Shown: positions 1 through 13,990, counted from the stretch's first letter. The stretch is 64,000 nucleotides of DNA from Holacanthus passer (GCA_025331565.1 JAFREQ010000095.1:186001-250000); one strand, 5' to 3'. Notes: generated by a model from the letters alone, not told the origin. Numbers and translations are program-made.

Positions 1-3000
1 TGTTCTCTGGAGAGAGTTACAACCATTACAGAGAGTTTGTTGTTGTACCCACCTGCCTTAACGACAGTCTGTGAGCCCTGAGCACCACATAGTCCTCCAC
101 AATCTGCTCTAAGTTCAACTTCTTTGTTGGATCATTCTCGAAGCATAATATAACCAATCCACTCGGGAATTATTGTTAAAAGCAGCAGAAAGGCCTCCCA
201 CACCTCACCGAAGATCAAAGTTTCTCAGTGAACTCAGAAGTCACCTGGACCCAGGCTGGACGATCTACCATGAGCATTTTGTCATTTAGCATGTAAGCCA
301 TACCCAGTGTGGCACAGAACAGCATAGATGTGTTTGATTTGGGTCACTTAGCATTGGGTGGTGCATTATACCAGTGATAAATTAAGGGTGATGCAACCTT
401 TTTTAATGCCTATGACAGACAGTCAGTCAGACAGGTGAACAGACGTCTTCTCTGCAGCTGCTGATTTGGCACCTTTCCCTGATTCCATTCTCTCCAAGCC
501 TAACCCTCAAACAAGCACACAAAGAGTACACAAAAGAACAAATTTATTACAGTATTGAAAGTAAATTACTTCCACCCCCGGTCTTTATTATGGTTACTTC
601 CCATATTATGACATTTTTTTTCAAATTGGTGCAATATAACAAAAGAGATGAGACAGACTTGAACAATGGTGGACATGTCAGAACATACAGTCAAGGCTTA
701 TGGGATCAAACACCATTGGTGTGGGAGGCTACAAGTTTATCAAGTCCACCAAATGCAAGCTAAATTATGGGGTGTGTAAAGTGAAACTTTCCCAAACAGT
801 CTAGAATTTCATTGTAGCATAGTTGGCAGAGGCAAATTCATAAACTCCTTTTTCTACAAAAATGTTGAAATGACACTAAAGCCGATGTTCACCTCCAGTG
901 TTAAGGCTGTCTCATGGCCATGACACATGAAGATCAAGCAAATGCATGATATATAGTTCATGCTCTCAAAATAGGACTTTTTTATTTGGTGGCCAAAATT
1001 TTCTATTTGGCTGCCAGGAAAAAAATTCTATTGAAGAAAGACCCTTGTGTGGATTACTGGCTAACATTAGCAGAGCTGCTGCCAACATGGGGCAGTCAGT
1101 GATTTGTGTCTGGGATGGCTGAGCTTTTGTCTGGCAGGAGGGCTTACATAACAGGAGCTGCTGACAACACGTGGGTGCTGAGCTGAGGGCTGGGAGAATG
1201 GCCTGGATCGCAGAGAGACAGAGAGGTCACCACAGCCCACTGCGTCAGCCCTCGGTGGGCTGAGAGGGTCAATTTACTGCTGGGACAATGGACACAAGTT
1301 TGTTTTGCTAGCCTCTGGATCATTTATGAAGGAAACATTTTTATATTCTTCTTGTGGAATGCATGCCCTCAGATTTCAGATGTTGAGATTCACACCAGGA
1401 GAAACAGCTGAGAACAGCCACTGTCTTCCACTGTTGACCAATGAGCAGTTCAACAAACCCGATTCTCTACTCTGACCGAAAAGACTAGTGCAAACTACAG
1501 TATGAGACTTAGCCAAAAATGGCAATAACTTCCTAAAGATGTAGGAAGAAAATAAACACTGATTGGTGTGAAAAAGAGATGTGTAAAAAGCCGCTGGCCA
1601 AATGGTGAAACAGCTATGTAACCAAGCAGTAACACACCAACAAGACATTTTTAGATATGATCTGCAAAAAAGCTAGCCTTATTCCAGACATCTGAATCAC
1701 TGTTCACATGTCTCATTTTTCTTTTTGCAAAACCTAAATGTCAATTCAGTCTGATTATCTACATAAAAGCCACAGGAAATAAGGACAAAAGCAACATACT
1801 CTGCTGTCATTACTCTAATACCATTTTTTACAGTAGTTATTTTATTTCTATTACTAATCAATTTCTTTGATGGAAGGTGTTAAATTAAAACTGTTTATTG
1901 TTGTCATTATTGCCTTTGTGGTTGAGAAGTTCAGACAGGATTTAGCAGTGTTGGTACAATGTGTTATATCAGCCTGAGGTGAGGCTATTGCCCACTGTTC
2001 ACAGCAAACCAAGATAAGGAACCTAAGGAGAGACAAAAAATAATAAAATGCATGACACACAAAGGGCAAGACAGAAAGACAAGGCCTTTAGCCTACTGCA
2101 TGCAAAAGATTGCTAGTGCCCTAAATGATTTGTCATGCTTCACTGTGTAGGCTCCTCATGCAAAGGTCACTCAATATGGCATGACCTAAATAATGAGAAC
2201 ACTAAGAACTATATCTTTTTATGATGTTGAAGAGGTGCTGTGGTAACCAACCATTTATTAACATGAACCAATATATTGGATCCTTATTTAAACATTTTCT
2301 ATTTCCATTATCCGTTTAGCCATAAAAGTTGAAAGCAAAATTCTCATGCATTGTTAAACCTGATATAACTAAATTTTTTTGGCCACTTGTGAACAGCAGA
2401 AACAAGTTGTGAACATTGATATATTGCACTCAAAGAGTTTCTCATTTTCACATCTAGCAGTTACAGAGCAACATTACCATTCATTACAATGAAATGTCTT
2501 GATTCTTGATTTGTAGTGTGTCCACATAATAAATGTAAGCCCAATATTCACTCTCTGCTCAGTTTTGATTTGCACAAACTCCCGTGGGAAATCATCTGGT
2601 TATTTAGCTACTAAATGATCTACTATGTTTACTGGCTATCCGCTGCGTTCTGTGTGGTGCTGGGCAGGTAGTGGACAGAGGGCTTTTAGAGCTGCTGCAG
2701 CTGAAAACAAAGCAGAGGACTGAGAGTGAACCAAAACAGTAAAGTTGCAGTCAACAGCTAAACAATGAGCTGAAACTATAAAGCTCTATAAAGTTGGTGA
2801 CGTGTCTCTGTAGGTTCATCACTATGAACGACCACTTTCTTGATTTAGATTTTAGTTGTCAATTCTTTCTTTACATTTCCATAGAATGCGGTTGACGCCT
2901 AATTTATTCATTTCAGGAAGGTGTGGATGGAGGCTAATGTATGTTTTGAATTCTGGTTACACTTTTATTGCCATGTGCATCACAGGCTGTGCCTTTCACA

Positions 3001-3779
3001 GAACCTGCTTCCCCACATGCCTACTTAACTAATCTAGGTTTAACAACAGTAGGTCTCCATGAACAAAGGGAACGGGGTCATGGACTGTAACATGTCTACA
3101 ATGGAAGATTCATTACTTCATATTTGGCTCACTAAGATTACATTCATTCTGTGAAACGTGAGCTTTGCTTTAAAATTAACACGGAAAGGAGCTGGGGTCA
3201 AAGAACAAGAGGAGTACACTGAACCTGAAAAGACACTTAACAATGACTCGAGCCTGGGAGTCATTTCTTTATCATTAGTATCACCGGTTTATGTGAGATT
3301 TTACCAAAGGAGGATGACAGAGTTGTTCTGTTTCCCTTAATAGTCAAGACATGATGAATGACCACGTCTGTAAATGTCTAGGGTTCTATTTTAGCTCAAT
3401 TACAAAAACCTTTCCTGTGATCTCAGCCAATGTAGCACACCCTCCCAGCCTTGTAAAACAATATGAGTAATGAGATAAAGGGCATTAAGTAAGGAAACAG
3501 GGGAGGGCAGCGCTGCTGGTGGGAGTAGTATCTGGTCTAGAGTGATGGCAGAATAGAAAACAAAACCTTCCAATGTGGAGACAATGGAGCAGCAATTAGC
3601 ATATTCTTCAGAGCGACGTATCTCTTCAACCACTGTTCGCAGAACCACCTCAGTCCTCATTCAGACATGCACGGACCCTGAGAGATAAGGCGGTACTGAG
3701 CTATCTTCTCCCTCACAAACAACCTGGCTACAAAATCCCTGTGGAACTCTTAAATGTGGGTGTCGCAATCATTGTGATA
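1..3779. other. No recognisable gene (3.8 kb)
   Basis: No complete gene is recognised here. The stretch is AT-rich single-copy-looking sequence. Positions 53-169 on the minus strand form a short open frame ending in a good splice-donor context (see findings). A minus-strand AATAAA (plus-strand TTTATT near 543-548) with GT-rich sequence beyond it could be the polyadenylation signal of a minus-strand transcript ending near 535, but no gene body could be attached to it. A moderately GC-rich block lies at about 1060-1270. Confidence 0.5.
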
Positions 3780-4570
3780 ATGTTGTAAAAATCAATCATT
3801 TTCAAGATGGGAGAACATCTCGCATATATCAAATGAGCCACTTTGCCAGTTGCAACACAACACTTGTTCATAGCCTGGCGTGCCCCTGTGGTGGTTTCTA
3901 CGTAGGACAAAAAGAAGACTAAAACACAGAGTTGCAAAACATAAAAACGCCACCCACACAAATAATGCTGATTATGATATGGCATTTAATTATGTGCAAA
4001 GAGGACATGACAACCCTAATAAACTGAAAATCAAAGTGTTAGAAGTTGTTGAAAGACATTTGAGGAGGCAACTGCCGGCAACTGACTCCAACGCAAGAGC
4101 TTTCGGATTGTACAAGTGAAAGCAATGAAATACACTTGAAATATCACTTCAGAAATAATATAAAGTGTATTTTAATATATGGACCTCTTGATGGTTAAGA
4201 TGATCTTATCATTAAGTCATGTACTTGTAGTCATGACTCATGAATAGAAAATTGTGGACCAGGTTATAAATTTTATTATGTGTACAAAAGGAGAGGATTG
4301 GATCCACCCAAACTCATCCCCACTTTTCCTTTACTTCCATTCCTCTTCACTCCCCTTCTCTTCTCTCCTCCTTCTATTAATGATGTAACACTTCCTTGTT
4401 TTTGATCAATAGTCTTGCACACTGATAGGGAACCACCTCCCACTTAACTCATTAGTGTAACACAATAGTGGTGTGTAAGCTTCTGCTGACAATGACCCTG
4501 TTGAAGACCTATGTTGGTCATTTTAAATACATACTGCCATCTAAAATAAAGGTATTTTAAGGTATTTTAA
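3780..4570 (+). mobile_element. Penelope-like retroelement 3' fragment (GIY-YIG domain), decayed
   Basis: Plus-strand translation between about 3830 and 4150 gives, across frame changes, a recognisable GIY-YIG endonuclease domain. It has a CNTT segment, then CPCGGFYVG, then TKRRLKHRVAKHK, an N..Y..A.NYVQRGH block, and a late LLQRKSF segment. This order is typical of the C-terminal nuclease of Penelope-like elements in fish. A frame change just after the FYVG motif (around 3900-3910) and another near 4075 show the copy is dead. The sequence after it (about 4480-4570) has a 'gaagacctatgttggtca' motif and ends in a repeated 'aaggtatttta', as expected for a 3' tail of such elements. The reverse transcriptase part was not found upstream, so this is a 5'-truncated relic. 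The boundaries are approximate. Confidence 0.72.
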
Positions 4571-7500
4571 TTTTGCACAAATCTTAGTGGGTGCATTTTC
4601 AAGTCTTATCAACCAATACAACTAATTGTAGATTTTTGTAGAAGTTGATTTTTCAACTATAAAATATCCCGCTTCAAGACAGCTAATGAGGGGAATTTGG
4701 CGAAAATTGTATCTCCACATGACTGATGCACTTAAGTCAGACTTCTGTTGTCAGAGTTGTCAGTCTAAGTAAGTGCTCCAAATGTCTGAGATAGGCGTAG
4801 CTTACTGTCCCTAAAAACACAGGCACATGCATAAAAACAGCCAACAGAGCAAACGCTTCCTTGCTAATGCTTGAGTCCAAGGCCTGTTTGTTAAATGCTC
4901 CAGAAATAGGGCTGGGTTAGCTATGAACAATCAATCACAGCAAACACCTCAGGACTGAAGAAAACCGGAAGAGGAAGAAAAACAAAGGTGTGGTGAGATG
5001 GCTGTCCTTCATCTGTCTTTATCAGTAGAGTGCTGTAATCTGGTTACTGACTGAGCCCAGTCAGCCTACACTGACTCATTATATAACATAAGAGCTACAG
5101 CTGGGAGGAGGCTGATCGCTGCCTGGCTAAGGAATGGAGGAACACCAAGCCCTTTACCCAGTTCTTCCGAAGTTTCTCTCAGCTGAATGGAGTAATACAA
5201 TGGCTCTGCTCACATGTACTCTGCAGACTGAATCCCTGCTATAGGATGCATAAGAAGCAAAGGGGTTACAAAAAGAAAGGGCTCATCAGCGGACCCTACA
5301 ACCTTGGACAAGAAAGTGCACAACAGTGCAAAAATCCTTGCTTGGTAAAGCGTTATATCATTCTATAGGGTTGGACAATGCTTGTAGTTGTGTTGACAAA
5401 ACAATACAGATAAATGCACCCATTACCACATAGAAAAACTGCTCCGCCTATGAAGAAAAAGCAGAAGATATCTCAGCCAATTTAGTCATTTTCTGCAACA
5501 TCAGTTGTCTTCAAGGGCAACTGGATGCATCATATGAACAGTGTATTGTAGGCACATTCATATCCAAGGGCTTGCATAACGTTAAAGCAAATGACAAACA
5601 CTTCATTGTAAATATCATACAAGGCCGCTGCAGAGAGAGGTTTGCATGGCAAAGCAAGTCAATGCTCTTCCTCCTTTCTCAAAGTCAAAATAAATTAATT
5701 TATAAAGCCATTTTAATTAATATGTTGATCATAGAGAAAGACCAAAGGTTCCCCTTAAAGTAATAAAAGGAAATAGCAAACAACACAAAATTTGAGATTC
5801 TTCACTAGGCATTGCTAACCCTTACTTCCTGTTCTGCTTGTAAACTGCTGCCTCACTAATTCACCCACTCAGCCGAGCAGATGTGCTTGACCAGCATTGG
5901 GGGGGACTGATGTTCTCAGTTCCAATTGGCTGACATCTCAGAAATCAATACAGTAAATTGAAGTGTGACCATTCCCCTGGACAAAAGGAAATACACCACT
6001 AAGCTGGTCATCGGAGAAAAATCAATAAACCCCACTAAACTGCAGCATAACAGAACATCCACAGAGCTGCTGTTGACGTGTGAATTATGGGAACTAGTGG
6101 ACCATTTCAGGTCCATTAGCTGAAAAAATGCTTCTTCATGTGAATCAAAGGAAGCTTTTGTCTTTAGTGGAGCAAAGAACCCTAATGTGGCTCCAGCAAG
6201 GGCTGGTTATCTTCTTCCCAAACAAGGACATTAATTATCTTTCACCACTTGCCCCAGCCTACACTGTAAGAAATGTCAAGCTTATCAAGTACTTACAAAC
6301 AAGTGGGAATTCAAAATTCAAAAAAAGTAGGAAAAGCTCAGCCTCCCTATAAGGAAACGAAAACATGTTTCAGAAAATTCCTTATCCACTGCGATGGATA
6401 ACATTTCTGCAGTGTGAAACATGTAGCGTGCACATTCCAGCCCCGATGAAGGCTTCACCACCAGCTGTGGGCGTCTGTGTGTGTAATGCGCAAGACAACA
6501 CCAGTCTGAATGCACACACAGCTGATGTCAGAGATTCCACACCGCGCCTGCCCTCTCAGAGGCCGTGCCACTGGAGCTGGTCTCGTCCAAAAGCTGTCCA
6601 GTCATCACACAAAAATTTGCCAAGTCTAACCTCCCTCTCGCAGCCTCCCTATCGCACTTGCTGGCTCAGAAACATTCAAACCTGATCCATGTGAACACAG
6701 CAACCAGCCTTTTTCTCCATGAGAGCTCAAGGCAAAATAAGGTGAGAACAACAAGATCTACTTACAGATCATGAATGTGAGCCCGGTTTTATTGTTTGGA
6801 GTGTATAAAGCCACAAGATGTGTTAACCTCAGGTGGCAGTAGCTTTGAACTTTATCACTGAGCTACAGCAACTGAATAAAGTTCATCTGCTCTAAAAATA
6901 GTTCACAGAATCCATGCAAGTATCTATGCTCGCATCTAAACCAGAGCAATAACAACTGTGTAAGCACAACTACAGTACCAGTGCATACAGAGAATCACCA
7001 CCTAATCTCTGAGTTGCTAGAATTAGAGCAACCTCCTGTTTCAGATCGTCTAAAAATAATCCGCTCATAATCACAGTTTAAACATAGAAACTCTGCACTG
7101 TGCAGAGTGCAAAACAGCCAACAACTTACATTTAAACACCATCAGGAACAAAACACCCCGGCGAATCCCTAATGCCTTAATTAAAGACAATCATTTATTG
7201 GTGACATCATCTGCTCTCCTAAAGCTTCACATCCACATACCCGCCCAATTTAAGCCTAACTTTTATGAACAAAAAGACAATGGGCTGAACAGAGTTAGGG
7301 CAAACAGCCATTTGTAGACAGGATGGGCTCAAGTGAGATTGGAGATAATGTAAACTCATCTTCCACCGTGCTCACTATTCAGGTGACAATGTGTGAATCT
7401 GGTACAGGAAATAGGACAAGGCTTCAGACAAAACATCTCCTAGTCTGTGCAAGACATATTAGGGTGCTTCCCTTCAGTTAATGTGGACTCTTGCTGATAT

Positions 7501-10500
7501 TCACTGGAGCAAAGTAATAACAGCCAAGTCCAGCCAACTGAAATGGGCAGTATTAGCTTCTGAGCACAAGTGTTTATCAAAGTGTCTGAGAGCTGATGTC
7601 ATGGTGTAGCAGGGCAGATCTCTGAATTCACTTAGTTCTCTAAACATGAAGTACATGCCAATGCCTGGAATGACAAACTCACATTTTAGGGGAGAAAAAA
7701 AAACTTGTTCAGAGTTGGATTTTAGGACAAAATCAGAGCTCTACTTCTCCATATGGATACAGTACTGGCAACAACGTTTTGTCAAATAAACAACTCCTTA
7801 GATGATACAGCTTGACTGGGCAATATTTCAATATTACTATATGTCCTCTCTTCAGGGTTGATATTTTAGTTCACAGGTTTTAATGACTACATTTCAATTT
7901 TAAAATATTTCAAATGTGTCAAAATTTGATATTTGACATGGCTTGAAAAACGGCTGAAACGATTAATCAATGATAATAGTTAATAAATTTTCTTTTGAAT
8001 ACATTTATCAATTAATCAACTAATCATTGCATTGACAAATAGCATTGATAAAAAGCAACAGCAGACAAATGTGACAAAATAATCAATATCGGTTTATTTA
8101 GAATATTTTCACAGTTTCAGTTCAGGAAACTGAAGCCTTTTTATCCATCTGTGGGGAGTTGCTCGTCCACTGCTGCCTCAATCGATTAGTTTGTTTGTTT
8201 TATTGTGTGATTTCTGTGTTTTAAAGGGTTAGTTTGGATTCAACCCTAGTTGTAAGTCTGAAGTTTATTTTCTTCCTTTCTGTCTGTAGCTGTGGTTTAT
8301 TAGGCAGCCTATTAAAGCTGGCCTCAGAGGTTCATATTCTGTGCCCAGGGCATGTCACTGCAGTCGAGCCCAGTAATCACCAGTCAAGGAGTGCTAATTA
8401 ACAGCCACATGAAGCAGGCTACTCTAGAGAGGGCTATAGGGGACCATAAGTGGCATTCCCACATTCCACACAGAGACCACATTACATTGTGCACAGTGTC
8501 AAAGCAGAAACGCTGCTCTCCAGTACGACAGGGCCCTCCGATCATCCAGCAGAGCTAGTAATGTGAGAGCAGGCGACAACAAAACTGAGGGGAAACAAGT
8601 GAGATGTGCTTTGACCAAATCTCTTGACCCATAATGTAGCAAAACTGTTCTTTTTTGTTTAAATAAATTTGATATGTGCGACACAGTGATAGAGCAAGAC
8701 CTAGGCTATAGTAACCTAGTAGCAGCCCAGTAGTATTGGATTATCTTTGTTGCTGGCCACTGTAAATAAAACTACTTTTTTTGTAGCTGACAAAAAATGT
8801 TTTATGAACTCTGAAGTGATATCGAGGAATAACTCCTCTTCACTATCAGTCCACACATATGATTCCTCCCTTCACAGATAGCCTACTAGTAATAGATTTC
8901 TTTACAGGCTTCTGGCTGGCCAACATGGCTTTAGGGTTAGGGTAATATCGTCGCTTGGGTGGACAGATTTTTTTCTTGAGAAAAAAGGTGGAAAAACACG
9001 TTTTCTAAAAAATTGTGTGATGTAGGACTTAGAAACAAAATGGAGCTACAATTTACAACCCCCATGCTGCAAGACAGGACTAATTCAAATGGTCAAGATC
9101 TCCCCCTGCTAAATCAGCCTGAGTGTGAAGCCAACCAAGCCCTGCTAGATCTAAAGCCAGTGGCTAAACAAGCACCCGCCTCTGCAGGCGGGCAGCACTA
9201 ATGCTCATGTGAATCCCCACGTGCTGCAGGCCAGGCCCTGTACACAGCAGGGCGACTTCACGTCACTCCCTGTGTGATGTCATCCTGGGTGACAGGCTCC
9301 TCATCAGGGCTGTATGTGGGATTACTCCCACTGTCCCGGATCAACAGGGCAGGGCGGGAGCGACTGATGCCTTCTAGTCTGCACAGGACACTACACTTTT
9401 GTCCAGAGGCTGAAGTGGCATCTAAATCTCATTATTCACCTGCTACAAGGCTTTGAAAATAACCATTAACTCCTAAACAAATGTTTGCAGATTTTAGCTG
9501 ATAGAGTTGATACATTTATCAGCTTTAGACACTTTGACAGGCACCAATACAATCTAACCGTCCTCTAGAGCCTTGGTTAGGTTTCAAAGTCAAAATTGGG
9601 TCATATTAGGTATAATTCAATTAATCTGTCAGCTATAAGAGAGAATTTGCAAACAGGACATTGATATATGAATTTTTAAAGCAACTTTTAAAGTCCAAAG
9701 TGGCCATTTGTCTGCAGGTTCGGTGTGTACCATATCATATCGTTCATAATAATATGTGATAACAATGTTTGATATTATATCATTGACACATTTCATTCAG
9801 TTACCTAATAACTACATGCAGCAGATACAAACATTGCTGAAATCAAAAACATTGCTACCAAATAAGACAGTGACTTAAAAAGCATGGCCATGGCTATAAA
9901 AAGTTGGGTCTACAACAAAGTATAGTAACATGTAAGCAATAGAAGAAGACAACTATGGCAAAAGGAGGCAATATATCAAACTTATAGCATTATATTTCAC
10001 AAATTTGAGTACAAAGAGCCAGAAACCATGAGGAGGAGAGCAGACTTATTTGAAGTCCAAACAACCAAAAAGACTTTATCATTTTAAACAATCATTAAAA
10101 TATCATTAAACAAAAACTACCTGGCAATATTGTGATATCATTTTCAGTTCATGGGCAGTTCACCCACCACTACTGCGGGTACACTGATCAAACACAGCAA
10201 AATTATCAGAGAAAATAATGAACCTTTGTTGCCATTTTTTCTATGGTAATTTATCCACTTCAAATTTAAGTCCTTTTTAATGAAGTAATGATGTTATTTT
10301 AACAGCTGTATAACAAGATGTGACAAAATTTGTGACAGGGCAGATAAGACTGTGTGGTTTTGGCTGGTGGCAAGCAAAATCATTAATTCCCCACCCTGTG
10401 CAGTATGTGGAGGAGGAAAAGGTGAAGAGCATAAAGTAACTGATACAGCAAGCTCTCATTACCATGGCTTCTCTTGTGGGAGTGGCGTCTCATGCTGGAT

Positions 10501-13500
10501 GGGATTATGGCTGCTTGAGGTACATGAGTCTATAGCTTTCCTCATATACAGTAACTGTTCTACCCTACCTTACAGTCACTTCTATCATATACTAACTGTG
10601 TGAGTTATTGATATATAATCCCAAAGCATTCAGCGTAGGCCCACTGTCCACAGTGAAGCAGCTGCTGGCAGCCAGGTAGATGTCCCAGTTCTAGGTTTCT
10701 CCACCCTGAGACAAACAGCCCTGGGCACAGGCTGGCTGCTGTGTCACAAGACTGGCAGGCAACCAGCCATGCTGGGGAGGGTGGGGCTCCAAAGAGTTTT
10801 ATGAGTTGCTGTCTGGACACAGAGGCCTCTCGGAGACAAGCCACCTATTGATCCCCGTCTCACTGTGGCAGTGTGGGGACGAAGGTAGTTTTCTCTTTCG
10901 TATCACATCTGTTCCTGACTTTTTTTAACGGTGCCACTTAGAGATAAGAACACAGATGCATGGCTGTATGGATGTGAGATTGAAATGATACGTCATTTCT
11001 TCATCTCGACAATAATGAAAGCTGCAAAGTGTCCTAAAAGAAGCAGGTGCTCGACTTAGCTCCCGCTTTATTGCCTGCTCTACGCTGAGTGTTTGCTCTG
11101 CATAACTGAGATGTACATGTATACAGTCATGTGGTTGTCCTACTAACCTGAAGAAGCACTCACGTATTTACTTATTAATCTGACCGTGTTTGAGAGATCC
11201 TATGGGGAATACCTCCACGGCCAAATTGGCCTGGCTCTGAAACTGACACTGGATCCCTGATACACACATACACACTCAGAGAGCAGCTGTTTGGGGGAGC
11301 CCAGCGAGGGACCAGTTTAAATTTTCATACCCTCTGCGTTGCTGAAGCAGCATGGTTACCCTGTGAAACACTATATTCACCAAGGCAGTCATAACAGCTA
11401 CAGCCGTCCAGCACAACAACAGTAAGTGAGGCTCATGTTAAAGACATTAAGGATATGAAAGATAGTTAAGATAGGAATGCAAAACCTTTGAGAAAAGCAA
11501 TACTCCAGACTAAACTTGTTTCTCACCAGATTGACAAACGAGTCAAACTAACCGCCTACTTGGTGAAACTATAAACCAAGACTCATACTTATTCATTGCT
11601 GCTCTCCCCACCACTGTATAATCATATGACTTTGCTATATGTCACTGCAAAACAGTGTGCCAATAACCAGGTCTTTCAACTTTGCAAATTCAAGATGATA
11701 GTTCAATAACAAACCCTTTTCCCACAGGCATTACAAGTGTCTGCACATTACTGATCATTTAAGAAAACAGTGAAAATGTTGTACCATCTCATCACCCGTG
11801 TCATCTCATGTGTATCATTTCCAAGCTAGGCTAACTGTGAAATGCTTACCACAGCTCATTTGATTACTGCCAGTGATTTCTGCATGATAAGCGGCAAATT
11901 GCAAGCCACATATTTTCATTGAGATCAATAAAATTCAAAAGGTTCAAAGAAAATCAAATAGCAATAAATCAGTGAACAAAGGCTTTAAAAATATTCTTCC
12001 TTGTTCTGTGCCACAGGAGGCAGGATGTGAGTGGATTCATCCACTGGCGCTTGACCGATTGACGCAAGCATTCACAAACCGGTTTCTATCATGTAACATA
12101 AACAGTGTCTGTGTTGTGTGGAGTGGGGAAGAAGCCTCTTATCTCATAATATTCTTCCTTTTACACTCTGCCAGTTTAGAATCTGAATTGCACAGAGAAG
12201 GATGCTACACCCTACTTAAAATACTTGCCCGAGGTGCTCTCTGTGCTGCTGTACGCATCAATATGTTCCTTGAAGTGTTGAGGACTTGCACAATGAAGCC
12301 TGACAGTGCAACCTCTAAGAGACTCTGCATCAGGGTACGAACATCTTTTTCATCTTGAAGCCACAGTGCACAGTGGATCCCAGAACTGAACTTTAATAAA
12401 TCCATCATCCACAGAGATACACTAATGCATAAACACATGGTTGATTACCTGCCATGGTGACTGGTAGAAGAGACAAACCTATTGGTCATATTGAGTAGCA
12501 GTAGATGGTAGTTCATTTTAACTTTCAATACTGCTACTGATCAAGAGTCTTTGCAACTGTCAGGCAGTCGTTTGTGTGTCCCGCATTTCAAACATCACCC
12601 TGCACAGCTACTAGAGGGAACAGAAGTACAGGTGGGAGGGTTGGATGAATTTCTTTTTCCTACTACACAAGCTTCTTGAAATTCCATCAACCTTGTAAGA
12701 GGTCCCTACTTAGCGCTGCGTGTGTTTCCAACAGGATATGGCTTTTTAACAACATAAACAGTCCCCAAAGACCCGAGTGCCGCAAAGAACTTGTACCTAT
12801 GTCATACTTTTCATGTAGACTGTCCGTCCTGGTGTCCCTGCAGACAAAAGAGCCCACAAACACAAGAAGCTGAATAATTCAAGGCAAAGTGTAATGCAAC
12901 CCCCTCTCATCGTGGTGATGCTGGAAATGAAGGCAAATAAGTCTTAGTTTCAAAACGAGCACTGAACCCAATGAACCCAATAATATAGTCACACATATCT
13001 GGATGCAAGGTTTGGGAAGAAATGCCTCTCTAGATCAAGTCAGCTGCTTAAAAGATAGCTTAATAAAACCAGTGGTTTTGGTTGAGAAATGCACATGAGT
13101 GAGGGTAAACCGGTAGCTCAACAATTTTCTCTAAGCTGCTGCTTTAAGTAAATGTTACATCACACATGCACCTTAAATAAAAACCGGGCTCAGTCAGATA
13201 ATCTGGATCGTGACTGCCAGCCCTTTGGAAGCTAGCTCATAAAATCTAAGTTCATTCTGAAGCCAAAAACATAACCGATTTAAAGGTGAACATAGATCTG
13301 ATCTCCCATTCAGGACAACTTTAAAATACCATGTTTAAACTGCACAACCATAGTTGACAGCTCATAAAGCTAATGTGATGTTCAGCGACATATTCTGTTC
13401 AAATTAATGCACATCAATGCTGCTGCTGATGGCTCGTCCTAAATGTTGACTCTGAGCCAGCTATTATGGCTACGACTATTCTTTGGAACAAAATATCAAC

Positions 13501-13793
13501 GAACAATACACATGCTTACATAAACGCATTTGAGGCGTTCAAACGCATGGGGGTTCATGCACCGTTTGCACTCAGCCCAATAACTTTATTTTCCCCTAAT
13601 GCACTATTTAATCACCCCTTTGGGAAGCTGTCATTTGTGGACATGGATGCTCATTACAAAGAAGTGCTCGTTTCTCAATAAGTACACCGAACCGTAACGT
13701 TTGGCTAGCAAGTGGCTACTTCAAGCCTGGCTAATCAGCAGCTAACGTTGCTAACGTTAATGCTAGTAGCCGGAGTATCCCTTTACTGCTTAC
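4571..13793. other. No recognisable gene; possible intron of an unidentified minus-strand gene
   Basis: No exon of a known gene could be recognised. If the first exon ending at 13794 is real, part or all of this stretch is its first intron or its gene body. It contains a copy of an ATTAATCG-rich dispersed repeat (about 7940-8060) and AT-rich sequence at 9720-10160 that resembles another fish repeat ending in 'atattgtgatatcattt'. A minus-strand exon-like open frame lies at 12210-12360. More GC-balanced blocks at about 8340-8560, 9060-9430 and 10640-10850 could be conserved non-coding elements, but that is only inference. Confidence 0.4.
7940..8060. repeat. ATTAATC-rich dispersed repeat, copy 1
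   Basis: Contains 'gattaatcaatgataatag' and 'caattaatcaactaatcat', the ATTAAT/ATTAATCG words of a dispersed fish repeat also seen near 26.8, 53.8, 61.3 and 62.2 kb. The copy is short and diverged, so edges and orientation are uncertain. Confidence 0.45.
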
Positions 13794-13990
13794 CTTGAGC
13801 GGCCTCGCAGATGTTTTTCTCATCGTCCCATTTAGTTTTCCAGCAAGCGTCAACTTGTGAAGGACATATACGTTTCCCAGACCGACAATTCCTAACTTTT
13901 TAGCATCTTCATAGGTGGAACTAAGCGTAAAAATCCCAAACTGGACCACCGACAAAGTAATTTCTCCACTTACAACAACAACGTCAACCG
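13794..13990 (-). other. Apparent first exon of an unidentified minus-strand gene
   Basis: On the minus strand the sequence just below a CCAAT/CRE-bearing promoter stays open in one frame from an ATG at 14021 to a consensus splice donor (AAG then GTAAGC) at 13794/13793. The frame is phase 0 at the donor. The predicted residues are not recognised as any protein, so this exon may well be 5' untranslated. Shorter in-frame ATGs exist, for example one starting MRKTSARPLK just before the donor. The start at about 13990 is a guess from the promoter motifs. The downstream exons would lie to the left and were not found. PEX11B-, LIX1L-, POLR3GL-, TXNIP- and PIAS3-type proteins, which neighbour human RBM8A, do not match. 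Confidence 0.4.

Noticed and set aside
6365..6685. 106-codon plus-strand open frame
   Set aside because: No recognisable domain, no splice or promoter context, and overlapping frames of similar length.
13466..13681. 71-codon plus-strand open frame beside the orphan first exon
   Set aside because: No recognised motif, and no promoter seen on the plus strand before it; treated as chance.
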